A DNA stretch of 60,994 bases from Loigolactobacillus jiayinensis (GCF_003946445.1 NZ_RHOF01000019.1:1-60994), one strand, 5' to 3'; positions 9,567-20,218 are shown, numbered from the stretch's first letter. Notes: generated by a model not told the origin, from the letters alone. A program made the numbers and translations.

Positions 9567-10856
9567 TTAGCGTGATGCAATCGTGATCTGTTCTACATCA
9601 TCAACAATCTCGACCTGTGCGCCAAGTCCACGCAACTTATCGACTACTCGTTCGTAACCACGCAAAATATTGTCGACATTACTGATAATAGTTTCACCTT
9701 GTGCCATTAAACCAGCAGTCATCAGGCACGCACCAGCACGAATTTCGTCCGCTGATACTTCGGCACCATACAATTGATCAGCGTGATGCAAAATGATTAC
9801 ATCGTTTTCAATTGTGATCTCTGCCCCCATCCGAATCAATTCAGGAATATGTTTGACCCGCTTGGGGTAAATCGTATCAACAATTAAGCCTTCGCCGCGT
9901 GCCTTTAGCAACAATGGGGTAATTGGCTGCTGTAAATCAGTCGCAAAACCGGGGTAAACGGCTGTTTTGATTTGTACCATCTTTAAATGGTCAGATGGAT
10001 TTACATAAATACTATCTTCATGATAGTCCAGCTGTGCACCCATTTCTTCCATTTTCGCCAAAAAAGCGTCTAAATGCTCAGGAATAATATTTTTAACTAA
10101 AACCCCATCACCAATCGCTGCGGCCATGGCTAAATAAGTCCCCGCTTCGATACGATCTGGGATGATTGTATGTGAATTATGTGCTTCTAATCGTTGTACA
10201 CCGTCGATCCGAATAATATCGGTACCCACGCCACGAATTTTTGCACCCATATTATTTAAAAAGGTAGCTAAATCAATAATTTCCGGCTCCTTGGCGGCAT
10301 TTTCAATAATTGTCCGCCCATTAGCACGAACCGCGGCCAATAAAATATTGATCGTCGCACCAACTGAAACCATATCTAAAAAGATTCGTGCACCGTGTAA
10401 ACCTTCTGCCGGCGCCTTAATGTACATAGCGCCATGCTCATTTGTGACTTGTGCACCAAGGGCCTCAAACCCCTTAATGTGCTGGTCGATTGGCCGGGGT
10501 CCAATATCATCGCCACCGGGCAAGCCAACAATAGCCTCACCAAATTTACCTAATAATGCGCCCATAAAATAATATGAGGCACGTAGGCTTTTAATACGAC
10601 CATTCGGTAATGGTGTCGGTACAATCTTGGTGGGATCGATTTTGAGGATATCCGCAGTGAACGTTGAGGTCACGTGCATCGATGCCAAGATTGACATTAA
10701 ATTATGTACATCCCGAATATCAGGCACCCCGTCCAGCGTTACCGGCGTATCAGCTAGAATCGATGCGGGGATGAGCGCAACGGTACTATTCTTCGCGCCC
10801 CCGATCGTCACCGTGCCGGATAGCGGTTTGCCACCTTGGATCCTCATTTTCTTCAT
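9567..10856 (-). CDS. murA: UDP-GlcNAc 1-carboxyvinyltransferase with Asp at the catalytic Cys
   Basis: Transfers enolpyruvate from PEP to UDP-GlcNAc, the first committed step of peptidoglycan synthesis. Two repeated EPSP-synthase-like domains fill the 429 aa; the motif [13 protein letters not shown] (about 19) is clear. The sequence most resembles the second Gram-positive paralogue (MurZ/MurAB). The active-site loop reads [15 protein letters not shown], with Asp116 where the family normally has Cys (GGC.IG.RPID). Cys-to-Asp at this site is known to keep activity and block fosfomycin alkylation, so this enzyme should be fosfomycin-insensitive. Upstream of rho. Confidence 0.95.
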   Translation of the reverse strand: MKKMRIQGGKPLSGTVTIGGAKNSTVALIPASILADTPVTLDGVPDIRDVHNLMSILASMHVTSTFTADILKIDPTKIVPTPLPNGRIKSLRASYYFMGALLGKFGEAIVGLPGGDDIGPRPIDQHIKGFEALGAQVTNEHGAMYIKAPAEGLHGARIFLDMVSVGATINILLAAVRANGRTIIENAAKEPEIIDLATFLNNMGAKIRGVGTDIIRIDGVQRLEAHNSHTIIPDRIEAGTYLAMAAAIGDGVLVKNIIPEHLDAFLAKMEEMGAQLDYHEDSIYVNPSDHLKMVQIKTAVYPGFATDLQQPITPLLLKARGEGLIVDTIYPKRVKHIPELIRMGAEITIENDVIILHHADQLYGAEVSADEIRAGACLMTAGLMAQGETIISNVDNILRGYERVVDKLRGLGAQVEIVDDVEQITIASR

Positions 10857-11065
10857 ATGCTACTTTCCTCACTTCAATTATAATCATTTCAATGATAAAG
10901 AATGTAACCTAAAAATACAATACCTTAAGCCACTTAGTTAGGAAATTCTAACAATCATGTAACGTGCCTGAGCCTTACTTACACTAATCATACCGAAAAA
11001 TAGTTGCTAAAACCAGTCTTAGGACTTTATCAATTCTTAATATTTGTCATGTTTTGTCATCTACC

Positions 11066-11108
11066 CTAAAAAAATAGAGTATTGTAGCAAATTGCCTACA
11101 ATACTCTA
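11066..11108 (-). terminator. Terminator of pyrG
   Basis: Perfect 13-bp stem TAGAGTATTGTAG/CTACAATACTCTA (11075-11087 / 11096-11108), followed on the minus strand by a run of T. The rest of 10857-11065 holds the murA leader; only a weak -10-like TATGAT is visible there. Confidence 0.92.
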
Positions 11109-11136
11109 CCATAAAAGTTAGAATCGTGCTACCTCT

Positions 11137-12750
<1,614 letters not shown>

Positions 12751-12840
12751 TCAATATTATTCGGGGAAGATAAAATTAGAGCATTTTAAAAGGCACTCAG
12801 GCTCTTCAAAATACGTTCAAATTAATTTAGCTAGAACGCT

Positions 12841-12887
12841 TCAAAAATAAAAATAAGCTCCCCATTCCTCAAGAATAGGGAGCTTAT
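12841..12887 (-). terminator. pyrG leader attenuator (CTP-responsive terminator)
   Basis: On the minus strand ATAAGCTCCC pairs with GGGAGCTTAT (12878-12887 / 12853-12862), with a further 4 bp inside and a TTGAG loop, followed by TTTTTATTTTT. The 5-prime arm contains GCTCCCT, the sequence that in Bacillus subtilis pyrG pairs with extra G residues added at the transcript 5-prime end when CTP is low. It also ends rpoE transcription, since no other terminator lies between the genes. Confidence 0.85.
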
Positions 12888-12924
12888 CATAACCGTTCAT
12901 TGGCTTTACAAATGCTTGTAAAGC

Positions 12925-12964
12925 GCCCAAACAATATAATACATGGAAATTGCTTAAGCGTCAA
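12925..12964 (-). promoter_or_regulatory. pyrG promoter with GGGC initiation site
   Basis: Minus strand: -35 TTGACG (12959-12964), 17-nt spacer, -10 TATTAT (12936-12941), then 7 nt to a GGGC start at 12928-12925. A GGGC +1 region is the element needed for reiterative G insertion in pyrG regulation. About 40 nt separate +1 from the attenuator stem. Confidence 0.85.
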
Positions 12965-12987
12965 GCATTCAATTTTATTAAATTAGC

Positions 12988-13587
12988 TTAAGCGTTATCG
13001 TCGTCGTCAATGTCATCATCATCAAATTCAGCTAATTCACCTTCGATACCGTCAGGCAGATCTTCATCTGGTGCATCGTCAGCATCATCATCAACGCTAG
13101 CCAAAAGATCATGATCGGTATGATCACTGGTGTCGTCATCATCATCGACGTAGTCAGCTTCGTCATCCAAATCGTCATCATTATCTTCTGGATCGTCGTC
13201 ATTATAATCGATCACATCGTCATCATCACTAACATCGGCTAAGAAGGCATTAACCTTTTTACGCCGCTTGCGTTGTGGTTGATCTTCTTCATCTTCTGGA
13301 TGGTTGACCTCTTCATCGACTGAATCGAATGGGTACCATGAGCGTAAACCCCAAACGTTTTCACCTAATGAAATAAAGCTGCCATCAACGTTGAGATCTG
13401 TATAAAACTGTGATAGACGATTGCGGACTTCCTTGTCGCTTTCATCCAAATATTTTTGAATGGCATTGACTAAGTCAGCAAAGGGCATAACATCACCTTT
13501 TTGCTCTAAAATTGCATGTGCCACTTCGATCATTGATAATTCGTTTTTTTTCTGTCCCTTAAAAGCGTCGAGTTCCAACAGGTACAC
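12988..13587 (-). CDS. rpoE: RNA polymerase delta subunit
   Basis: Accessory subunit of Gram-positive RNA polymerase that increases recycling and specificity. Residues 1-90 form the winged-helix (HARE-HTH) domain ([19 protein letters not shown]...); from about 92 onward the chain is a disordered, highly acidic Asp/Glu tail that mimics nucleic acid. 199 aa is typical for lactobacilli. Upstream of pyrG as in Bacillus. The Asp-rich tail is encoded by GAT/GAC repeats, which gives the plus strand a repetitive look. Confidence 0.95.
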   Translation of the reverse strand: MYLLELDAFKGQKKNELSMIEVAHAILEQKGDVMPFADLVNAIQKYLDESDKEVRNRLSQFYTDLNVDGSFISLGENVWGLRSWYPFDSVDEEVNHPEDEEDQPQRKRRKKVNAFLADVSDDDDVIDYNDDDPEDNDDDLDDEADYVDDDDDTSDHTDHDLLASVDDDADDAPDEDLPDGIEGELAEFDDDDIDDDDNA

Positions 13588-13750
13588 GTCCTTTCTCCAC
13601 TAATAAATATAAGTTGTTTATTAGTGAAATACACCAATAAACCCGGATAATCTGAGCGAAATCTACCCAATCATAGCAAAAACTGCCTAATTAAAGCATC
13701 GCTCAGCAGTCTATCCTACATCATACTATGTCGATTTCGAAAAAGCAATA

Positions 13751-14197
13751 TCAAGCGGTAAAAACTAGTCGCAATTGATAATCACCAAGATGATCGTTGC
13801 CAGCAAACAATTGATATTCAATATAAATTTCACCGGAAACTGGTTGTTCCTTGATCCGCATGTCTAACCGTGGCGTGAGCGTTTCAATTGGGATCACACC
13901 GTAGGGAGTTTGATAACGGGCGATCACCCGCGTGTTCCGACTAAAATGTAACTGTAAGCGCTGATTACCATTTTGCTCACCTCGGGTTAATTTAACATCG
14001 CCATCAGGTTCAATTTTCATTGTAACGGGAATCTGTGTGCCATCGTCTTCCGAAGTTTCTTTGTAGCGAATATATAATGCGCGGCCGACCTGCACTAACT
14101 GACCAGGTTCATCAAAAATATGCTGAGTGGAATCGCCCTCTTGTTGCACAACTGTTTCTAAGTGAATCATGATTGGTAAGCTTGTTGAAAGATCCAT
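13751..14197 (-). CDS. DUF1934 family protein (YwiB-like)
   Basis: Small beta-rich cytoplasmic protein of the DUF1934/YwiB family, calycin-like fold, function unknown. Visible family features are the N-terminal IMIHLETVVQQEGD, KLTRGEQNGNQRLQLHF in the middle and the C-terminal IYIEYQLFAGNDHLGDYQLRL. 148 aa is normal. Divergent from the HD-domain gene, as often in Firmicutes, and upstream of rpoE. Confidence 0.85.
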   Translation of the reverse strand: MDLSTSLPIMIHLETVVQQEGDSTQHIFDEPGQLVQVGRALYIRYKETSEDDGTQIPVTMKIEPDGDVKLTRGEQNGNQRLQLHFSRNTRVIARYQTPYGVIPIETLTPRLDMRIKEQPVSGEIYIEYQLFAGNDHLGDYQLRLVFTA

Positions 14198-14362
14198 AAT
14201 TTATTGCCACCTTTTTTCAGTTTCATGTATTTCTATTATATCAGTCCTAGCCATTTCTGCGTAGAATCTAACTCCAAAGCAGTCGCGGGACTTTGCTGGA
14301 AAAGGTATAATAGAAGCAATAACGAAGCTAACTATAAAAATAACTTTTAAAAGGACGTCATT

Positions 14363-15709
14363 ATGGACTATCGTAATCAAATGCTACCACGGGAAAAAGT
14401 GCTACGCGATCCCGTGCATAATTATATTCACGTACAACATCGCGTGATTCTCGACCTGATCAATACCAAAGAATTTCAGCGCTTGCGGCGAATTAAGCAG
14501 CTCGGTACAGCTTCATTTACGTTTCATGGCGCCGAGCACAGTCGCTTCGGACACTCAGTTGGCGTTTACGAAATTGCGCGCCAAATCTGTGATAATTTTC
14601 AGCGCAACTTTCCAACGCAACAGCCAAATGATGGCTTATGGGATGATCATGAGCGTTTGGTCACGTTGTGTGCGGCCTTACTTCACGATATCGGCCATGG
14701 CCCCTATTCGCATACGTTTGAACATATTTTCAACACCAACCATGAACACGTTACCGTCGCGATTTTAACGGATCCAACAACCGAGGTCAACGCCGTTTTA
14801 CGCCGCGTCAGCCCAGAATTTCCAGAGCAAGTTGCCAGCGTTATCACCCATGATTATCCTAATCCGCAAGTGGTCCAAATGATTTCCAGTCAAATCGATG
14901 CTGATCGAATGGATTATTTATTGCGCGATGCTTACAACACCGGCACCGAGTACGGTAAATTTGATCTCACCCGTATTTTACGCGTTATGCAACCCTATAA
15001 GGAAGGTATCGCCTTTTCCATGGATGGTATGCACGCGGTGGAAGATTATGTTTTAAGCCGCTTCCAGATGTACTTGCAAATCTATTTTCATCCCGTTTCT
15101 CGCTCAATGGAAATGATTCTACAACATCTACTGCAGCGGGCGAAAACATTGTATGATGAAAATCAGCTTTCCGCTGAAGAGGTCCCGTCACTGTTACTAC
15201 CCTTCTTAGAAAATGATTTTACACTGGCCGACTATCTCAAACTCGATGACGGTGTATTGACCACTTACTTTATTGAATGGCAAGATTTTGACGATCCCAT
15301 TCTCAGTGACTTAGCCAGCCGTTTCTTGAACCGGCGGCCATTAAAATCAGTTAGTGTCACCGATAAAACTCAAGATCTATTACCAAAAATGCGGCAATTA
15401 ATTGCGGCTGTCGGCTACGATACCACTTATTACACGGCAATTAATAATAGCTACGACTTGCCTTACGACGCCTACGATCCGCATTCAGCTAATCCAAAAA
15501 CGCAAATTGAAATCAGCCAACCAGATGGTAGCTTGATCGAGTTATCAGCACTTAGCAATATTGTCGCCGCCATCAGCGGTAAAATGACTGGCGACGAGCG
15601 GTTCTTCTTTCCTAAGGAAATGCTGCGCCGCGACACGACTGATAATTTATTTGCCGCAACCTATCAAGAATTTCAAAGCCACGTGTTAAATGGCACATTA
15701 ATTCATTAA
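14363..15709 (+). CDS. HD-domain phosphohydrolase (YwfO-like)
   Basis: Predicted metal-dependent nucleotide phosphohydrolase of the HD superfamily, cytoplasmic. The metal site is complete: EHSRFGHSVGVYEIA (about 55), HDIGHGPYSHTFEH (about 110) and QIDADRMDYLLRDA (about 177). Related proteins hydrolyse dNTPs or (p)ppGpp-like substrates; which applies here cannot be told. 448 aa is usual. The end overlaps the convergent NUDIX gene by 4 nt, so the two stop codons interlock. Confidence 0.88.
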   Translation: MDYRNQMLPREKVLRDPVHNYIHVQHRVILDLINTKEFQRLRRIKQLGTASFTFHGAEHSRFGHSVGVYEIARQICDNFQRNFPTQQPNDGLWDDHERLVTLCAALLHDIGHGPYSHTFEHIFNTNHEHVTVAILTDPTTEVNAVLRRVSPEFPEQVASVITHDYPNPQVVQMISSQIDADRMDYLLRDAYNTGTEYGKFDLTRILRVMQPYKEGIAFSMDGMHAVEDYVLSRFQMYLQIYFHPVSRSMEMILQHLLQRAKTLYDENQLSAEEVPSLLLPFLENDFTLADYLKLDDGVLTTYFIEWQDFDDPILSDLASRFLNRRPLKSVSVTDKTQDLLPKMRQLIAAVGYDTTYYTAINNSYDLPYDAYDPHSANPKTQIEISQPDGSLIELSALSNIVAAISGKMTGDERFFFPKEMLRRDTTDNLFAATYQEFQSHVLNGTLIH

Positions 15710-16158
15710 AGGCCTTGCCGCTGGCGCCACTGAGCTAAGGCCCAGCGATGCGTCGGTCGTTTTAACGCCTTAGCTGCCTCGTCTAACGGCATCCATTTAA
15801 TCTGATTAAAGTCGCCTTCCAGCGGTGCTTGTATTTTAACTAGCCCTGTGCCGGCGTAGAAATGAGCGGGGTGATAGTACGCTTGCTTGCGCCACGTGGA
15901 ATAAAAATACTCACTGGCGCGGCCGAGATAATCAGTGATCTGCATCTTGCCGCCAACTTCTTCAATTAATTCACGGGCAATGGTCTCCACATCAGATTCG
16001 CCAGGTTCAATGCCACCGCCAGGCAGTAAAAAGGTGTGATTCGGGGGCTCGACAACTAGGATTTGCTGTTGCGTTGCATCCGGCACGACCGCATAAGCAC
16101 CTACGCGGGTTTTATAAGTTAACTTCGGATCACGTTCACCAAAAACGATTTCATCCAT
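15706..16158 (-). CDS. NUDIX hydrolase
   Basis: Pyrophosphohydrolase acting on a nucleoside diphosphate derivative; substrate unknown. The Nudix box is intact: GGGIEPGESDVETIARELIEEVGG (quoted in parts: GGGIEPGES at about 48 and RELIEEVG at about 63). 150 aa is a single-domain size. Start ATG with AGGAGG 8 nt upstream. Its terminator is not evident because the gene ends inside the convergent HD gene. Confidence 0.85.
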   Translation of the reverse strand: MDEIVFGERDPKLTYKTRVGAYAVVPDATQQQILVVEPPNHTFLLPGGGIEPGESDVETIARELIEEVGGKMQITDYLGRASEYFYSTWRKQAYYHPAHFYAGTGLVKIQAPLEGDFNQIKWMPLDEAAKALKRPTHRWALAQWRQRQGL

Positions 16159-16282
16159 GATGATGACCTCCTAAGCATAAATTGAATTTGAAATTACTTA
16201 TATTGTAGCCGACCTACTGTTGAGTAGCTAGTGGAAAATGAATATTTGATTAAATTTTAATTAGATTAACTGCTTAAGAATG

Positions 16283-16331
16283 CAAAAAGAGGCGGTGACA
16301 TAAGTAATATTATGCCACCGCCTCTTTTTTA
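16283..16331 (-). terminator. Bidirectional terminator with CATAA/TTATG apex
   Basis: Stem GAGGCGGTG.CATAA / TTATG.CACCGCCTC (16289-16303 / 16310-16324) with one mismatch, flanked by AAAAA and TTTTTT, so it works both ways. It probably ends the RlmN-like transcript after the 215-bp element. Confidence 0.85.
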
Positions 16332-16354
16332 TTGCCGAACATTATAACTTAAAC

Positions 16355-16569
16355 GTGTAACATAAGACACCTCCCTCCGCTTAGCTACGATCGCCGAATA
16401 ATTCACTACGTGAATTATTCGTCAATCTGCCATGTTTCTTGCGGCAGGTTTTTGCCACAAGAATGGACATCGTCCGTAGCATCCAGGATATATTAGCGAA
16501 CTTTGTTAATATATCTACAATTGCGGAGTAGTAGGCTAATGCTCAGGAGCTAACCGTCTTATGTTACAC
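16355..16569. repeat. 215-bp structured element with 14-bp perfect terminal inverted repeats
   Basis: Ends are GTGTAACATAAGAC (16355-16368) and GTCTTATGTTACAC (16556-16569), perfect inverted copies. Inside are a perfect 12-bp hairpin (16395-16406 / 16410-16421), a 10-bp hairpin with one mismatch (16436-16446 / 16453-16463), a 4-bp GGAC/GTCC hairpin (16465-16475), a perfect 9-bp hairpin (16487-16495 / 16507-16515), and complementary CTCCGC/GCGGAG (16375-16380 / 16523-16528). No coding frame of note. MITE-like or a structured RNA. No clear target-site duplication. It fills most of the 446-bp gap between the NUDIX and RlmN-like genes. Confidence 0.75.
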
Positions 16570-16604
16570 TCTCTTTTTTTGCTCTTCCGTTTTAATAAAG
16601 CCGA

Positions 16605-17627
16605 TTACTTCTTTTCAACAGTGTGCGGTTGGTCAAAATTAGTCCCAGCTTCGCGGCGAATTTGGACATTGATGCCTTGTTTCTTCAATGTATCAGCGAA
16701 TGCCGTGACGTGTTTTTTGGGACTGCGGGTATATTGATCATGCTCAGTTGCTGGACTATACGGGATCAAATTAACATAGGCCAGATGCTGAATATCTTGG
16801 AATAACCCTGCCAGCTGCAACGCTTCTTCAGTGTGATCATTAACGCCATTTAACAATGTATACTCAAACGTAATTCGGCGATTGGTTTTAACCAAGTAAT
16901 AATGAACCGCATCAAATAGCTGTTCCAAGTTCCAAGTATGATTCATCTGCACAATTTTATTGCGTAATTCATCGTTAGGTGCCTGAAGTGAAATGGCTAA
17001 GTTTACCTGCATATCGCGGTTAGCAAAGTCACGAATCTTGCTGGCTACACCGTTAGTTGAAACGGTCATGTGCCGCGCGCCGATCTCCAAACCAGTTTGA
17101 TCATTAACGATGGTTAAGAACTTCATCACATTAGCAAAGTTATCAAATGGTTCACCAATGCCTGCAACAACAATATGGCTGACACGTTCACCCTTGGCTT
17201 GTTCATCCAATTGACGTTGGATTTGGACCACTTGTGCGACAATTTCACCAGCAGTTAAATTCCGCTGCTCGTTGGCCATGTCACTAGCGTAGCCCGTCTG
17301 AGTCGTCACACCAACTGACAAACCATAGTCATGGTGCTGTACAACTGTTTCAATCATGAATTCATCTGCTAATTGAAATAAATATTTAGCGACTTCGCCA
17401 TCTTGCGATTCTTGAACTGAAACAGTTCGTAATGTGCTAAAGTCAAAATTTTCATCTAATAAAGCAATTGTCGCCTTTGACAGGTTCGTCATTTCAGCAA
17501 AACTAGCGACCCGCTTGATGTACAGCCAATCCCATGCTTGCGTGGCGCGGAATTTTTTATCATTATGTTCAATAAACCAATTAATTAAATCACGCTTGTT
17601 CAATCCATAAATGGACGTTTTTACCAT
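16605..17627 (-). CDS. Cysteine-less RlmN paralogue (radical SAM fold, no Fe-S ligands)
   Basis: Clear homologue of the 23S rRNA A2503 methyltransferase RlmN over its full length (340 aa). RlmN landmarks include ETVVQHHDYGLSVGVTTQ, NLTAGEIVAQVVQIQRQLDE, the SAM-binding GIGEPFDNF, GARHMTVSTNGVASKI, NLAISLQAPND and VNLIPYSP. However, the protein contains no cysteine at all. The CxxxCxxC cluster motif is replaced by YASDMANE, with a deletion of about 7-8 residues after it, and the C-terminal catalytic Cys region reads REAGTNFDQPHTVEKK. It cannot bind the 4Fe-4S cluster or do RlmN chemistry. The frame is intact and begins with ATG after a strong GGAGG, so it looks maintained, not decaying. A normal rlmN is expected elsewhere in the genome. 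Confidence 0.9.
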   Translation of the reverse strand: MVKTSIYGLNKRDLINWFIEHNDKKFRATQAWDWLYIKRVASFAEMTNLSKATIALLDENFDFSTLRTVSVQESQDGEVAKYLFQLADEFMIETVVQHHDYGLSVGVTTQTGYASDMANEQRNLTAGEIVAQVVQIQRQLDEQAKGERVSHIVVAGIGEPFDNFANVMKFLTIVNDQTGLEIGARHMTVSTNGVASKIRDFANRDMQVNLAISLQAPNDELRNKIVQMNHTWNLEQLFDAVHYYLVKTNRRITFEYTLLNGVNDHTEEALQLAGLFQDIQHLAYVNLIPYSPATEHDQYTRSPKKHVTAFADTLKKQGINVQIRREAGTNFDQPHTVEKK

Positions 17628-17731
17628 TATACTGCCTCCGTTTTTCTACGTTCATAATACGCTTATGTTAGCCTACCTCGCCAAACGACGCAAGCTAATT
17701 CGCTTTCCAGCAACAAAAGTTCGCGTTTCCA

Positions 17732-17760
17732 TTGGTTTGTCATCAGCTTTTGTTTATAAT
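17732..17760 (+). promoter_or_regulatory. Predicted mscL promoter
   Basis: -35 TTGGTT (17732-17737), 17-nt spacer, -10 TATAAT (17755-17760), about 38 nt before the start codon. Confidence 0.65.
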
Positions 17761-17797
17761 TAACTTTAATAACAATTTCAGAAAGTAGGTTTATTCT

Positions 17798-18187
17798 ATG
17801 CTCAAGGAATTTCGTGATTTTATTCTCCGTGGCAACGTGATGGATCTGGCCGTTGCTGTTATCGTCGGTGGTGCCTTTACTACGATTGTTAAATCATTGA
17901 CCACTAACCTGATCAATCCACTATTAGCCTTATTCGTCGGTAAAGTGGATCTATCCGGCATCGTACTAACGCTTGGCAGTGCTCAGTTTAAGGTTGGTTC
18001 GTTCTTAAACGATGTGATCAATTTCATTATTATTGCCTTCGTGATTTTCCTATTATTAAAAGGGCTCACGAAGTTACGTCACTTGGCAGCGCATGAAACG
18101 ATTGAAGAAGAAGCTGTGCCAACTAAGGAAGAAGAATACCTAAAAGAAATTCGCGACTTACTGGTCCAACAACAGAACAAACACTAA
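17798..18187 (+). CDS. mscL: Large-conductance mechanosensitive channel MscL
   Basis: Pentameric membrane channel that opens under high membrane tension during osmotic downshock. The N-terminal helix and TM1 signature (EFRDFILRGNVMDLAVAVIVGGAF) are conserved, TM2 is at about 70-90, and a charged C-terminal helix ends the 129-aa protein. Monocistronic, with promoter and terminator in view. Confidence 0.96.
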   Translation: MLKEFRDFILRGNVMDLAVAVIVGGAFTTIVKSLTTNLINPLLALFVGKVDLSGIVLTLGSAQFKVGSFLNDVINFIIIAFVIFLLLKGLTKLRHLAAHETIEEEAVPTKEEEYLKEIRDLLVQQQNKH

Positions 18188-18194
18188 CACTTAA

Positions 18195-18226
18195 CAGGTT
18201 GTGATATTATATCACAGCCATTTTTA
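18195..18226 (+). terminator. Terminator of mscL (also faces ydcF-like gene)
   Basis: Stem GGTTGTGATAT/ATATCACAGCC (one wobble) followed by ATTTTTATT on the plus strand, immediately after mscL and just before the end of the convergent gene. Confidence 0.85.
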
Positions 18227-19150
18227 TTACCTTATATAAACCAGCATTACTGCTAACCAGCCCAGAAATTGCCACCAGCGGGTCATCACCAATAAGGCTA
18301 AGTAATCACGCAAGGCCCCTAAAGGTAAATAAGTCCAGGATGTCGTGGCCACATAGTAACTTAAATGCAAGCCTAAACGGCGACCGTATAGCGCCGCGCG
18401 CAGTAGATGGAAATCACTAGTCAGCACACCAATTGTGCTATTAGTGGGTAACTTAGCTAACGAAAATTGCAGATTTTCCAAGGTTGACGTTGAGCGGTCT
18501 TCCAAAATTAATTGCGCTGCCGGGACACCAAGTTTGAGCAGCACATTGGCCATTGCTTGCGCCTCCGTTAGTGGTTCATCACTGCCTTGCCCGCCGGATA
18601 ACACCAAGTAACATTTACGCTGTTGATAAATTTGCGCAGCCCGCTGTACTCGCCGTTTTAGCGTAGACGTCAACTGTCCATTTGGCTGCAAGCCAGAACC
18701 CAGCACGATCACATACTGCGGTGACTGCTGTGGGTAGCTCATTAATAGCAGTGTTCCCAGTACATAAGTACCTAGCCCGACAGCAAAATAGCCAATGCTT
18801 AGCCAGAGTAACACCACCAGCTTCGACCGCCACCAAATGGTTATTACCGGTAAAAGCAACAAAATCAGTGCCACTAATTGTAAACTACGATAGGCTAAGT
18901 TTTCGCCGCGCCGTTGCAACAAACCGTGGGCAAAACGCCAAAATAGATAACCGACCAGCCAAAATACACCACTAGCAACACTATAAAATAGCACTTGATA
19001 AGCTTGTAACCCTGGCCAAATAACACTGGTGAAGCCGCGCCAAGCCAACAAACCACCGCCGCCAAGTAGCAGGTACCCTGCAAGCCAGAAATAGCGTCGC
19101 CAATATAGACTGGCGAACACTAACAGCCATAATCCTGTTAACCACAACAT
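18227..19150 (-). CDS. YdcF-like (DUF218) membrane protein
   Basis: DUF218/YdcF family protein; members bind SAM or act in envelope functions such as the ElyC/SanA group, exact role unknown. The N-terminal half (about 1-150) has five or so hydrophobic helices; the DUF218 domain follows with YVIVLGSGLQPNGQLTSTLKRRV, LVLSGGQGSDEPLTEAQAM and SDFHLLRAALYGRR. The start is the ATG at 19150 (307 aa) because AGGGGCGG precedes it; a TTG seven codons earlier overlaps the prs terminator. Confidence 0.82.
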   Translation of the reverse strand: MLWLTGLWLLVFASLYWRRYFWLAGYLLLGGGGLLAWRGFTSVIWPGLQAYQVLFYSVASGVFWLVGYLFWRFAHGLLQRRGENLAYRSLQLVALILLLLPVITIWWRSKLVVLLWLSIGYFAVGLGTYVLGTLLLMSYPQQSPQYVIVLGSGLQPNGQLTSTLKRRVQRAAQIYQQRKCYLVLSGGQGSDEPLTEAQAMANVLLKLGVPAAQLILEDRSTSTLENLQFSLAKLPTNSTIGVLTSDFHLLRAALYGRRLGLHLSYYVATTSWTYLPLGALRDYLALLVMTRWWQFLGWLAVMLVYIR

Positions 19151-19168
19151 ATGCACCGCCCCTATAAA

Positions 19169-19221
19169 CAAAAAATAAGTGCACCAAAATCAGCGCCAAA
19201 GCCGCTAATTTTCAGTACACT
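19169..19221 (-). terminator. Terminator of prs
   Basis: Long imperfect stem (19179-19197 / 19202-19220, about 17 pairs with one bulge) followed on the minus strand by TTATTTTTTG. Confidence 0.85.
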
Positions 19222-19237
19222 CATCTGTGCTTTTTAA

Positions 19238-20218
19238 TTATTTCGTTTCTTTATGGAACTTATTCTCGAATAAGGGACTTACTGGTTTGTTTTCGTGGAT
19301 CCGCTTGATGGCATCCCCCATCAATGGGCCAACCGAGATCTGTACGACTTTGTCGATCAGTTTTTCTTTTGGTAATTGAATTGAATCAGTAACTACCAAC
19401 TGTTTAATTGGTGATTTTGAAATGCGTTCGATAGCTGGGCCAGATAAAACAGCGTGGGTCGCACTTGCGTAAACTTCAGTTGCGCCAGCGTCGATCAAGG
19501 CTTGTGCGCCTAATGTGATCGTGCCTGCTGTGTCGATCATGTCATCGATCAAGATACATTTCTTACCTTTGACATCACCGATAATGTTCATGACTTCCGC
19601 AACGTTGGCTTTTGGCCGGCGCTTGTCAATGATGGCTAATGGTGCCTTCAGAAATTCAGCTAACTTACGTGCACGGGTTACGCCACCATGGTCAGGTGAA
19701 ACGACTACAGCATCATCATCAACGCCTTGGGTCAAGAAATAATCGGCAATTAATGGTGCGCCCATTAAATGATCCACTGGAATATCGAAGAAACCTTGAA
19801 TTTGTGCCGCATGTAGATCTAGCGCCAAAATCCGCGTTGCACCAGCCATTGCTAGCATATTAGCAACTAATTTAGCCGTAATTGGTTCCCGTGAACGGGC
19901 CTTACGATCTTGTCGTGCGTAACCGTAATATGGGATCACAATATTGATCGATGCTGCAGAAGCCCGCCGTAATGCATCAATCATGATCATCAATTCCATT
20001 AAATTATCATTAACAGGTGCTGAAGTTGATTGAATGACGTAAACGTTGTCGCCGCGAATGCTTTCTTCGATGTTGATCCGAATTTCACCATCGCTAAAAC
20101 GATCGACTGTCGTCTTACCAAGTTCGACCCCGACTTCATCGGCAATTTTTTGCGCCAACGGCTTGTTTGAATTCAAAGCAAAAATTTTAAGCTTTGGATC
20201 AAAATAATGTTCTGACAT
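19238..20218 (-). CDS. prs: Ribose-phosphate pyrophosphokinase
   Basis: Makes PRPP from ribose 5-phosphate and ATP for nucleotide, His and Trp synthesis. Class I PRPP synthetase: [16 protein letters not shown] (about 40), catalytic-loop region [16 protein letters not shown] (about 97), [18 protein letters not shown] (about 127) and the PRPP loop DDMIDTAGT (about 222). The start is the ATG at 20218 because GGAGG lies 6 nt upstream; 326 aa. Downstream of glmU as in Bacillus. Confidence 0.96.
   Translation of the reverse strand: MSEHYFDPKLKIFALNSNKPLAQKIADEVGVELGKTTVDRFSDGEIRINIEESIRGDNVYVIQSTSAPVNDNLMELMIMIDALRRASAASINIVIPYYGYARQDRKARSREPITAKLVANMLAMAGATRILALDLHAAQIQGFFDIPVDHLMGAPLIADYFLTQGVDDDAVVVSPDHGGVTRARKLAEFLKAPLAIIDKRRPKANVAEVMNIIGDVKGKKCILIDDMIDTAGTITLGAQALIDAGATEVYASATHAVLSGPAIERISKSPIKQLVVTDSIQLPKEKLIDKVVQISVGPLMGDAIKRIHENKPVSPLFENKFHKETK

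Noticed and set aside
12988-13260. Tandem repeat or CRISPR-like array in the GAT/TCATC-rich stretch
   Set aside because: It is the acidic Asp-rich tail of RpoE; no regular repeat-spacer pattern.
16605-17627. Annotation as a working RlmN or Cfr methyltransferase
   Set aside because: All radical-SAM and catalytic cysteines are missing.
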